Shown: piece after piece, positions 41,237 through 51,201 of the stretch
Layout: each line of letters begins with the position of its first letter
Position numbering within the stretch: position 1 is the first letter of the stretch
Origin: Streptomyces sp. NBC_00370
Lineage (GTDB): Bacteria; Actinomycetota; Actinomycetes; Streptomycetales; Streptomycetaceae
NCBI RefSeq assembly: GCF_036084755.1
Contig: NZ_CP107968.1
Span: forward strand, 1,178,001-1,242,000
Reading direction: 5' to 3'
DNA length: 64,000 nt
Notes under the pieces: generated by a model
The model's database searches: none
The model's input: the letters and a program-made list of their open reading frames with translations, nothing else
Told to the model about the DNA's origin: nothing
Made by a program: the position numbers and the translations under genes

Positions 41237-42286
41237 TCAGCCGAAGATCACGCAGGAGGCGGCGGGGGCCTCGAAGGAGCCGGCGCGGGCCGGGATGCCG
41301 GTCACCGGGTCGATGTCGAACCAGGTCACGTCGCCGGAGTGCTCATTCGCGACGTACAGGCGGCGGCCGGTCGGGTCCAGCGTGAGATCGCGCGGCCAGC
41401 GGCCGCCGCAGCCGACCGTGGTGACCAGCTCGGCCTTCTCGTAGCTCTCGTCGAGCGCGAGTACGGCGATGCTGTCGTGGCCCCGGTTGGCGGCCCAGAC
41501 GAACCGTCCGTCCCGCGAGACGGCCACCCCCGAGGCGAAGCTCTCCGACTGCTCGCCCGCGGGCAGCAGCGGCGCTTCGCCGAGCGGTTCGAGCCGCCCC
41601 GCGACCGCGTCCCAGCGGCAGACGGTGAGGGTCGGTTCGAGTTCGTTCAGCAGATACGCGTGGCCGCCCGCCGGATGGAAGGCGAGATGGCGCGGTCCTG
41701 ACCCGGGGCGCAGCGGCGTCTCGCTGTGCGCGGTCAGCTCCCCCGTCCCGGGGTCGAGGGCGCAGACCCGCACCGAGTCGGTGCCGAGGTCGACGCTCAC
41801 CACCCAGCGTCCGCCCGGATCGGCGAGCACCTGGTGGGCGTGGGGTTCGCGCTGCCGCTCGGGGTGGGGTCCCGCGCCTTCGTGCCGGAACACGGCGGAC
41901 GGGGCCAGCAGTCCGCCGTCGGCGGCGACGGGCAGCACACTGACGCTGCCTGAGCCGTAGTTGGCCGTCAGCAGATGACCGCCGACCAGCGTGAGGTGGG
42001 TGGGGCCCGCCCCTTCGACCCGCACCCGCTGTCCCAGCGGCCGGAGCCCGCCGGTCCCTGCGAGCACCTCGAACGCCGCCGCGCCGCCGTCCTGCGTCTC
42101 GGAGACGGCGTAGAGCACGGACCCGTCCGGGGTGAGCGTGAGGAAGGACGGATCGGCCACCGCGTCGCTCGCGCCGCGTTCGGTGAGCGCACCGCTCCCG
42201 CCCGCCACGTCCACGGCGATGACGCCGCAGCCTCCCGCCGAGGTGAACGATCCGACGAAGGCCCGCCCGGCACTGCTGACGCTCAC
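41237..42286 (-). CDS. Lactonase family beta-propeller protein (6-phosphogluconolactonase-like)
   Basis: This 349-residue protein is a seven-bladed beta-propeller of the lactonase/YbhE type, which opens sugar lactones such as 6-phosphogluconolactone. Typical blocks are PSFLTLTPDGSVLYAVSE, GPRHLAFHPAGGHAYLLNEL and WPRDLTLDPTGRRLYVANEH. No signal peptide is seen. The GTG at 42286 has GAGGGG 7 bases upstream; the extra frame to 42406 is non-coding. It is divergent from a HAD phosphatase gene, another possible sugar-phosphate enzyme. Confidence 0.88.
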   Translation of the reverse strand: MSVSSAGRAFVGSFTSAGGCGVIAVDVAGGSGALTERGASDAVADPSFLTLTPDGSVLYAVSETQDGGAAAFEVLAGTGGLRPLGQRVRVEGAGPTHLTLVGGHLLTANYGSGSVSVLPVAADGGLLAPSAVFRHEGAGPHPERQREPHAHQVLADPGGRWVVSVDLGTDSVRVCALDPGTGELTAHSETPLRPGSGPRHLAFHPAGGHAYLLNELEPTLTVCRWDAVAGRLEPLGEAPLLPAGEQSESFASGVAVSRDGRFVWAANRGHDSIAVLALDESYEKAELVTTVGCGGRWPRDLTLDPTGRRLYVANEHSGDVTWFDIDPVTGIPARAGSFEAPAASCVIFG

Positions 42287-42384
42287 GGTGTGTCCCCTCT
42301 TCGACGCGACGATGCCCGGGCGACGGTAGCAGGGCGGACGGCGCCGACGAGCGGGCCGGTACCGGGGCTTGACATGCTGAGGGC

Positions 42385-43086
42385 ATGAGCACTTCGGGCA
42401 CGTCACAGCCTCCGGCGGTCATCTTCGATCTTGACGGGACACTCGTCGACAGCGAGCCGAACTACTACGAGGCGGGCCGTCGGCTGCTGGCCCGGCACGG
42501 GGTGCCTGACTTCAGCTGGGAGCAGCACAGCCGGTACATCGGGATCAGTACCCGCGAGACGCTGGAGGCGCTGCGCGCCGAGTACGGCATCGACGTACCG
42601 GTCGACGAGCTGCTGGCCGACAAGAACGAGCTGTATCTGGAGCTGGTGCGGAAGTCGACCGAGGTGTTCCCCGAGATGCAGGCGTTCGTGGAGCTGCTGC
42701 ACGCGGCGGGTGCGCCGCTGGCGGTGGCGTCGGGTTCCTCCGGCGCCGCCATCGAGGCGGCGCTCGGCCGTACCGGTCTCGACCGGTACTTCGCGACGAC
42801 GGTGTCGGCGGAGGAGGTCGCGCACGGCAAGCCGGCGCCCGACGTCTTCCTGGAGGCGGCGCGCCGGCTGGGCGCCGCGCCCGGCGCGTGTGTGGTGCTG
42901 GAGGACGCGGCGCCGGGTGTGGAGGCGGCGCACGCCGCGGGGATGCGCTGCGTCGCGGTCCCGTACGTGCCGGGCGCGGCGGCCGATCCCGCGTTCCGCA
43001 CGGCCGGGCTGATCTTCCCCGGCGGTCAGGCCGAGTTCAGCGCGGCAGCCGCCTACCGGTGGGTCGTCGGGACCGAGGCAGGCTGA
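42385..43086 (+). CDS. HAD family phosphatase, beta-phosphoglucomutase-like
   Basis: This 233-residue HAD-superfamily protein has the full motif set: D15-x-D17 (VIFDLDGTLVDSEP), motif II VASGSSGAAIEAAL, the lysine motif HGKPAPDVFLEAARRLG and the acidic motif VLEDAAPGVEAAHAAG. The cap domain fits phosphatases and mutases acting on sugar phosphates. The ATG at 42385 follows GAGGG. A perfect hairpin terminator overlaps its stop codon. Confidence 0.92.
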   Translation: MSTSGTSQPPAVIFDLDGTLVDSEPNYYEAGRRLLARHGVPDFSWEQHSRYIGISTRETLEALRAEYGIDVPVDELLADKNELYLELVRKSTEVFPEMQAFVELLHAAGAPLAVASGSSGAAIEAALGRTGLDRYFATTVSAEEVAHGKPAPDVFLEAARRLGAAPGACVVLEDAAPGVEAAHAAGMRCVAVPYVPGAAADPAFRTAGLIFPGGQAEFSAAAAYRWVVGTEAG

Positions 43087-43124
43087 GAGCCCCGGTCCCG
43101 CCGGGGTGCGGGACCGGGGCTCTC
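43085..43124. terminator. Perfect 17-bp bidirectional terminator
   Basis: The arms 43085-43101 and 43108-43124 pair perfectly over 17 bases around the loop CGGGGT. The hairpin starts inside the stop codon of the HAD gene and ends 18 bases before the convergent isocitrate dehydrogenase stop codon, so it can serve both. Confidence 0.85.
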
Positions 43125-43141
43125 ACGCGCGCTCTGCCAGG

Positions 43142-45408
<2,267 letters not shown>

Positions 45409-45473
45409 ATATGCCGTCGGCGATCGGTGTCACGTAGTCGGGGGCGGGTCAAAGCCACGGGTGCGGGGTGCCA

Positions 45474-45505
45474 GGTGCCGGATGTCCGCGTGGACACCCG
45501 GCACC
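45474..45505 (-). terminator. Hairpin downstream of the GH92 gene
   Basis: A 14-base-pair stem with one mismatch (45474-45487 with 45492-45505) and loop GCGT lies 23 bases after the GH92 stop codon. No T-tract is present. Confidence 0.5.
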
Positions 45506-45527
45506 CGTGGCCGGTGAACGCGGTCGG

Positions 45528-48500
45528 TCAGTTGTCGGCGGGGCAGAGGTGGAGGGCGAGGACGTTGTCTCCGGAGACGGAGACATGGACGCTGCCGATG
45601 GTTCCCGTGTCGCCGTTGTTGGCGAGGCGGAAGTCGGTGCCGGCGTTCTCGCCGTTGTGGAACGCCGCGTCGTCCAGGGTGAACGTCGCGGTCTTCCAGG
45701 TGTCGGTGCCGGTCTTGGCGACCGGGGTCGCCTGCTGGTAGGCGTCGGTCGTGGAGTCGTACTGCATGCCCCAGCTGCCGGCGCCGTGGTCGTAGTACTC
45801 GATCGTCACGGTCGCCGTGTAGTGACCGCCGGGGACGATGGTGTTGTCGACGTCGAAGTACTGGAACGGTGAGCCGTCCGTGGTGGAGCGGCCCTCCCGG
45901 CCGCCCACGGTGACCGGCGTGGTGTGCCCGTCGCCGTTGTCGCGCAGCCGGAGCCCGCATTCGGTGTCGGTGGCGCCCAGGGTGTCGCAGGCGGTCGCGG
46001 CGCCGTCGGCGGCCGGTACGGTCACCACGACGGCGCCGCCGGGCAGGGTCGTGCCCGCTGCCGTACGGAAGGTCACCTTGACCGGGTGGTAGCCGGACGG
46101 GGTGTCCTCGGCGACCTTGATCGTGACCGGTACGTGGGCGGTCGGCGCGCGGCCGAGGTCCAGCGTGCCGGACGACGGGCTGACGGTGACGCCCGCGACA
46201 TCGGAGGCCGCCGTCCAGCGGACCTTGCCCGCGTGCCCGGCGAGCGTGGCGGCGCCGACGGTGGCCGGCAGGCTCGTACCGCCGGGGGTCACCTGGGTGC
46301 CGGTCGGGGTGAGGTAGCCGACGGCCGGGACCTCACCGGTCCGGTACGACGGCGGCGCGGCCTTCGCGCCGGTGGCCCAGTGGGTGTCGGGCCGGGTGGA
46401 GAGGCTGAAGTCGAGGTCGCCACCGCGCGTCGCGAACGAGGCGGGCAGGGCGGTCGACTCGAACTGCCTGCCGTTCAGCCGCATGTCGGTGATGTAGGGC
46501 GCGTCGTCGGCCGCGGCCGGGGCGTCGATGGTGATCTTCTTGCCGGTGCCCAGGCTGATCACGGCCCGCTTGAACAGGGGGCTGTTGAGCGCGAGGGTCG
46601 GGGTGCCGGGGGTCGCCGGCATCATGCCGAGCGCCGCCCACACGTACTCGGACGACAGCGCGCCGTTGTCGTCGTTGCCCGGCAGACCGTCGGGCTCCGT
46701 CGTGAACAGCTCGGTCTCGAAGCGCCGGGTGACCTCCTGGGTCTTCCACGGCTGGCCGACGTAGTCGTACGCCCAGGGCGCCGTGGTGTCGATCTCGTTG
46801 CCCGCCCAGTCGTACGGCTCGTTGCCGCCGGCGTTGAGCTTGCCGAAGAACTCGTCCAGGCGCGGGATCACCTTGTCCTTGCCGCCCATCGCGGCCACCA
46901 GGCCCGCCATGTCCTGCTGGACGGACCAGTTGTACTGGGCGGCGTTGCCCTCGTCGTAGCCGTCCTGGCCGAAGGCACCGGCCGGCGGTGTCTGGAAGCC
47001 GGGTCCCGCCGGGAACGCGCCGTTGTCGTCGCGCGGGCGCAGATAGCCGGTTGCCGGGTCGTAGATGTTCTGCCAGTTGTTGCCGCGCTTCGCGTACTCG
47101 GCCTGCGTCCTGTGATCGCCGACGGAGGCGGCGAGCTGGGAGATGGCGAAGTCGTCGGTGGCCCATTCCAGGGTCTCCGAGGCGCCCTGGAGACCGTGGT
47201 CCCCTTGCGAGTCGGCGTTGTTGGGCGCGTAGCCGAGGCGTACGTAGTCCTCGACGCCGGGCCGCTCGACCCAGCCCCAGCCGACACTCTCCGAGCGCGT
47301 CGCGCCCTTCTTCATGATGGGCAGCGCGTCACGGACGTTGACACCGCGGGCGCCGAACGCCACGTACTGGGCGAACAGCGGTACGCCGTTGTCGCCGTTC
47401 ATCACGTTGCCCGTCATGTTCTGCGAGGGCCACTTCGGCCACCAGCCGCCCTGCTGCTGGGCGTCGCGCAGCAGCGAGTTGGCCATGTCGCCGGTCCGCT
47501 GCGGGTAGAGCATCGTCTGCAGCGGCGCGTGCGAGCGGTAGATGTCCCAGTCGGAGAAGTGCGCGTACTGGGTGTGCCCCTTCGGCACCCGGTGGATCAC
47601 GTTGTCGAAGCCGATGTAGCGGCCGTCCACGTCGTTGAAGACGCTCGGCGACTGCAGCGAGCGGTACAACGAGGTGTAGAAGGTGGTCAGTTCGTCGGGC
47701 TTGGCACCGCCCACGTCGACCTTCAGCAGCGCGTCACGCCAGGCGGCGCGGGTCTTGGCCTGCACCCGTCCGACGTCCCAGCCGGGTATCTCGGACGCCA
47801 GGTTCTTCGCCGCGCCCGCCGTACTCACGTACGACATACCGACCTTGGCGGTCACGGACGCGTCGCCGGACGTGTCGAAGGTCAGGTAAGCGCCGGAGCC
47901 CGGCCCTGTGGCGCCGGAGGAACCCGGCGTGACCTTGCCGTCCTGCCAGGTGCCGTGCGCGGTGAACGGGCGGTCGAAGGTGATGTCGAAGTACATCGTG
48001 TACTTGCTGTTGTTGCACAGCCCGTGCGGGGTGGTGGTGCCCGACAGCTCGTGGTCGTTGACCACCCGCACGTCGGCCGCCAGGTCGCCGCCGAGGCTGG
48101 TGCCCGACTTGACCAGCACCTGCGCCTGACTGCCCGCCGGGTAGCGGAAGGAGGCGATACCGGTCCGCTCGGTGGCGCCCAACTGCGCCCGCACCTTCGA
48201 ATCGGCCAGCTCGACGGCGTACGAACCGGCCGCCGCGTGCTCGTCGTCGTGCGAGAAGTGCTCGGTCCTGGCAGCGGGGTTGTCCCCGACCGCTCCGGTG
48301 ACCGGCAGGATCGGGATGTCGCCGAACGAGGAGCAGCCGCCGGAGAAGTGGTCGAGGCTGAAGCCCTTGATCTGGTCGTCGTCGTACGAGTAACCGGTGG
48401 GCCCCGACGTGGTGTCGGGGCTGAACTGCATCATCCCGAACGGCGCCGTCACCCCGGGGAAGGTGTTCTCCCAGTCGACGCCCTTCCGGGTACCGATCAT

Positions 48501-48656
48501 CGGGTCGACGTAATCCGTCGGGTCCGACACCAGTTTGACGTGTTCCGCCCGCGCCGGGGAGTCGGCGACCGCCGCCGTGGGGGCGGCCGTCGCGCAGGCC
48601 GCCAGCACCACCGCCGCGATTCCGAGTCTGCTCCATCTGCCGCTTGGTCGATGCAC
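45528..48656 (-). CDS. Secreted GH92 alpha-mannosidase with carbohydrate-binding tail
   Basis: This 1042-residue exported enzyme has a signal peptide (cleavage near residue 32, AVADS). The GH92 domain covers about residues 45-765, with the family motifs DWENTFPGVTAPFGMMQFSP, GGNEPYDW (about 610) and GNDDNGALSSEYVWAALGMMP (about 660), which hold catalytic acids and Ca2+ ligands. GH92 enzymes are calcium-dependent exo-alpha-mannosidases. Residues about 780-885 form an Ig-like NEW3-type domain and 890-1042 a cysteine-containing jelly-roll that probably binds carbohydrate. The GTG start has GGAAGG 8 bases upstream; a LacI-type operator lies ahead. Confidence 0.93.
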   Translation of the reverse strand: MHRPSGRWSRLGIAAVVLAACATAAPTAAVADSPARAEHVKLVSDPTDYVDPMIGTRKGVDWENTFPGVTAPFGMMQFSPDTTSGPTGYSYDDDQIKGFSLDHFSGGCSSFGDIPILPVTGAVGDNPAARTEHFSHDDEHAAAGSYAVELADSKVRAQLGATERTGIASFRYPAGSQAQVLVKSGTSLGGDLAADVRVVNDHELSGTTTPHGLCNNSKYTMYFDITFDRPFTAHGTWQDGKVTPGSSGATGPGSGAYLTFDTSGDASVTAKVGMSYVSTAGAAKNLASEIPGWDVGRVQAKTRAAWRDALLKVDVGGAKPDELTTFYTSLYRSLQSPSVFNDVDGRYIGFDNVIHRVPKGHTQYAHFSDWDIYRSHAPLQTMLYPQRTGDMANSLLRDAQQQGGWWPKWPSQNMTGNVMNGDNGVPLFAQYVAFGARGVNVRDALPIMKKGATRSESVGWGWVERPGVEDYVRLGYAPNNADSQGDHGLQGASETLEWATDDFAISQLAASVGDHRTQAEYAKRGNNWQNIYDPATGYLRPRDDNGAFPAGPGFQTPPAGAFGQDGYDEGNAAQYNWSVQQDMAGLVAAMGGKDKVIPRLDEFFGKLNAGGNEPYDWAGNEIDTTAPWAYDYVGQPWKTQEVTRRFETELFTTEPDGLPGNDDNGALSSEYVWAALGMMPATPGTPTLALNSPLFKRAVISLGTGKKITIDAPAAADDAPYITDMRLNGRQFESTALPASFATRGGDLDFSLSTRPDTHWATGAKAAPPSYRTGEVPAVGYLTPTGTQVTPGGTSLPATVGAATLAGHAGKVRWTAASDVAGVTVSPSSGTLDLGRAPTAHVPVTIKVAEDTPSGYHPVKVTFRTAAGTTLPGGAVVVTVPAADGAATACDTLGATDTECGLRLRDNGDGHTTPVTVGGREGRSTTDGSPFQYFDVDNTIVPGGHYTATVTIEYYDHGAGSWGMQYDSTTDAYQQATPVAKTGTDTWKTATFTLDDAAFHNGENAGTDFRLANNGDTGTIGSVHVSVSGDNVLALHLCPADN

Positions 48657-48713
48657 CGTGGAGACCTTCCTCTGCCCGCCTGCCGCCTCGTCCGGCGCGC
48701 CTGCCGCGTGCCG

Positions 48714-48726
48714 CGAAACGCTTTCG
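48714..48726. promoter_or_regulatory. LacI-type operator candidate upstream of GH92 gene
   Basis: CGAAA-CGC-TTTCG is a perfect short inverted repeat of the kind bound by LacI-family sugar repressors. It lies 58 bases upstream of the GH92 start codon. No LacI gene is in the window. Confidence 0.5.
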
Positions 48727-48741
48727 TGACATCGTTGTCAC
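48726..48741. promoter_or_regulatory. Second inverted repeat upstream of GH92 gene
   Basis: GTGACA-TCGT-TGTCAC has perfect 6-base arms and begins on the last base of the LacI-like site. Two abutting symmetric sites suggest dual control. Confidence 0.45.
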
Positions 48742-48876
48742 ATTCAGCGGCAGTCTCGTCCCGTCGTGATCGTCCGTCAAGAACCCGGGTCGGGTGATGA
48801 TGGAGCGGGCCGCCGGACCGAGCGCGGTGCGGGCCGTACCGAACGCGGCGCAGGCCGGACCGGAAGGGGATTCCCG

Positions 48877-50163
48877 ATGCGGGAGACGAAGTCGGGCGAA
48901 GACGCCCAGGTGATAGTGGTGGGCGCGGGCCCTGCGGGCTCGTCCGCCGCCTTCCACCTCGCCGAGGCGGGCGTGGACGTCCTGCTGCTGGAGAAGGCCG
49001 ACTTCCCCCGGGAGAAGGTGTGCGGTGACGGACTGACACCGCGCGCGGTGCACCAGCTCGTCAGGATGGGCATCGACATCGAGGCGCCGGGGTGGATGCG
49101 CTCGCGCGGGATGCGCTGGGTGGCGGGTGAGCGCCAGGTGCACATCGACTGGCCGGACCTCGGGCGCTATCCCAGCTTCGGACTGTCCCGCAGCAGGCAC
49201 GACTTCGACGACATCCTGGCGCGCCACGCGGTCGCCGCCGGGGCGCGGCTGCGTAACGGCGTGAAGGTGACGGCGCCGGTCACCGACCGGGCGGGACGCG
49301 TCACCGGCGTCACCGCCGTGTCGGGGTCGGGGGAACCGGTGGTCCACCGCGCGCCGATCGTCGTCGCCGCCGACGGGGCGTCAGCCAGGATCGCTCTCGC
49401 CATGGGGCTCGACCGGGACAAGGGCAAACTGATCGCGACGGCCGCGCGGCGCTACTACCGCAGCCCCGAGCGCTCCCAGGAGGAGTATCTGGAGCTCTGG
49501 GCCGATCTTCGCTTCCCCGGCGGTGAGCACTTCCTGCCCGGGTACGGCTGGATCTTCCCGATGGGCGACGGCCGCGTCAACGTGGGGCTCGGCGCTGTGC
49601 CGCACCGCACCCACGGCAGCGCCGACCTGCGGAAGGTACTGGACGAATGGCTCGCCCGTACCCCGGAGGAGTGGGGGCTGCGCGAGGAGAACGCCGAGGG
49701 TCCGGTGCGCAGCGCCGCGCTGCCGCTCGGCTTCAACCGGCACCCCCTGTACACCAACGGGCTGCTGCTGGTCGGGGATTCGGGCGGCATGATCAGCCCG
49801 TGGAACGGTGAGGGCATAGGCCAGGCCATGGAGGCCGGTGAGGTGGCGGCGGAGAAGGCGGCGCTCGCGCTGTCCCGGCCGGACGGGGCGGCGCGCGAGC
49901 GGGTGCTGCACAGCTACCCGGAGGAGATGAACCGCCGCCTGGGCCGCTACTACCGGCTGGGCAACGCGGCGGCCGATCTGGTCTTCAGCAGGTCCGGCTT
50001 CCAGCCGATCCTCAACCGCTACGTCATGGGCTCGCCGTTCCTGGTCAACACGCTGGCCCGGCTGCTGGCCAACCTCACCGACACCCCCTCGCGCGATGTG
50101 ATCGACCATGTGCTGAACACGGCGGTCCGGCTGGTGCCCGCGCCCCGGGTACGGCGCGGCTGA
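48877..50163 (+). CDS. Geranylgeranyl reductase family flavoprotein
   Basis: This 428-residue FAD-dependent protein belongs to the geranylgeranyl reductase family, which saturates isoprenoid chains, including quinone and lipid tails. The FAD-binding motif is VIVVGAGPAGSSAAFHLAEAG (about residues 12-32), with FPREKVCGDGLTPRAV and LLVGDSGGMISPWNGEGIG further on. I use the ATG at 48877 with GGAAGGGG upstream; the 37 residues before it are a low-complexity repeat. No prenyl synthase is nearby, so its lipid substrate is open. It is convergent with the MpaB-like gene. Confidence 0.9.
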   Translation: MRETKSGEDAQVIVVGAGPAGSSAAFHLAEAGVDVLLLEKADFPREKVCGDGLTPRAVHQLVRMGIDIEAPGWMRSRGMRWVAGERQVHIDWPDLGRYPSFGLSRSRHDFDDILARHAVAAGARLRNGVKVTAPVTDRAGRVTGVTAVSGSGEPVVHRAPIVVAADGASARIALAMGLDRDKGKLIATAARRYYRSPERSQEEYLELWADLRFPGGEHFLPGYGWIFPMGDGRVNVGLGAVPHRTHGSADLRKVLDEWLARTPEEWGLREENAEGPVRSAALPLGFNRHPLYTNGLLLVGDSGGMISPWNGEGIGQAMEAGEVAAEKAALALSRPDGAARERVLHSYPEEMNRRLGRYYRLGNAAADLVFSRSGFQPILNRYVMGSPFLVNTLARLLANLTDTPSRDVIDHVLNTAVRLVPAPRVRRG

Positions 50164-50171
50164 CGCGCGTT

Positions 50172-51098
50172 TCAGGAGTGGGCGGGGCCTTCGCCGGGTC
50201 GGTCGGGAGTCGGGGGGTCGGAATCGGGGCGGTCGGACGGGGGCCGGGCCATCGCCCAGCGGATCGTCCTGACCAGGCCGTGGCCCGCGACGCGTACGCC
50301 CGTCTCCTCGACGCCCGGCAGATACGGCAGCCTCAGCGGCCGGCGCGCCCACATGGGCAGCAGGGAGACCGCGTTGGCGGCGAGCACGGCGTACGGCGGG
50401 CGCACCGGCCACGGCAGCGGCGGGCTCAGCAGCAGGAAGCGCGCGGCGTCCCGCGCCTGCGGTGTGGCGCGCAACTCGGGCCGGTAGTCGGCCAGCCGCC
50501 GGGCCAGCTCGGCCTGGTCGCGCGGCGGGTCGACGGCGCCGAGCGCGGTCGCGACGCGTGCGGTGTCGGCGACGTACCCGTCGTACTCGTCGGAGGTCAA
50601 CCGCTGCGAGCCGAACCGTTTGTGGGCGCGCAGGAAGCTGTCGACCTCGGCGATGTGCACCCAGGTCAGCAGATGCGGATCGGCCGCGTGGTACGGCTCA
50701 CCGTCCGGTGTGCGTCCGCGTACCCGCTCGTGCACGTCCCGTACCCGGTCGACGGCGCGCTGCGCGTCGTCCGCCGTGCCGAACGTCGTCACGGCGAGGA
50801 AGGTGCTGGTGCGCTGGAGCCGCCCCCAGGGGTCGCCCCGGTAGCCGGAGTGGCCCGCGACCGCGGCCATCGCCAGCGGGTGCAGCGACTGCAGCAGCAG
50901 CGCCCTGAGCCCGCCGACGAACATGGAGGCGTCGCCGTGGACGGCACGTACGGGCCGGTCGGGACCGAACCACCGCTCCCCCGGAGCGTCGTGGAACCGG
51001 CTGCGGTTCGCCGGGCCTTCCGGTCCCGCGACCCGCTCGAACAGACTGCTGCCGATCCGCTCCCGCACCGCGGCCATGCCGGGTATGTACAGCTCCAT
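50172..51098 (-). CDS. Oxygenase MpaB family protein (DUF2236)
   Basis: This 308-residue protein belongs to the DUF2236/MpaB group, related to latex-clearing protein and thought to be heme-type oxygenases. Blocks include FVGGLRALLLQSLHPLAMAA, HSGYRGDPWGRLQRTSTFL and HLLTWVHIAEVDSFLRAHKR, whose histidines may bind metal. The ATG at 51098 has GGAGGG very close (1-2 bases), so the start is uncertain; M8 at 51077 is an alternative. The substrate is unknown. Confidence 0.85.
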   Translation of the reverse strand: MELYIPGMAAVRERIGSSLFERVAGPEGPANRSRFHDAPGERWFGPDRPVRAVHGDASMFVGGLRALLLQSLHPLAMAAVAGHSGYRGDPWGRLQRTSTFLAVTTFGTADDAQRAVDRVRDVHERVRGRTPDGEPYHAADPHLLTWVHIAEVDSFLRAHKRFGSQRLTSDEYDGYVADTARVATALGAVDPPRDQAELARRLADYRPELRATPQARDAARFLLLSPPLPWPVRPPYAVLAANAVSLLPMWARRPLRLPYLPGVEETGVRVAGHGLVRTIRWAMARPPSDRPDSDPPTPDRPGEGPAHS

Positions 51099-51201
51099 CC
51101 CTCCAGTATCCGCCCGGTCCTGCCCGGCCGGACGGACGCGCGTCACCGCGGGAGACGTCCTAGGCTCGGAGAAGGGGCCGTCGAGGGGTGAGGTGGGCAG
51201 C

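Noticed and set aside
45924..48797. 957-codon plus-strand open frame
   Set aside because: It is antisense to the GH92 gene, which has a signal peptide and catalytic motifs; no ribosome site or domain supports the plus frame.
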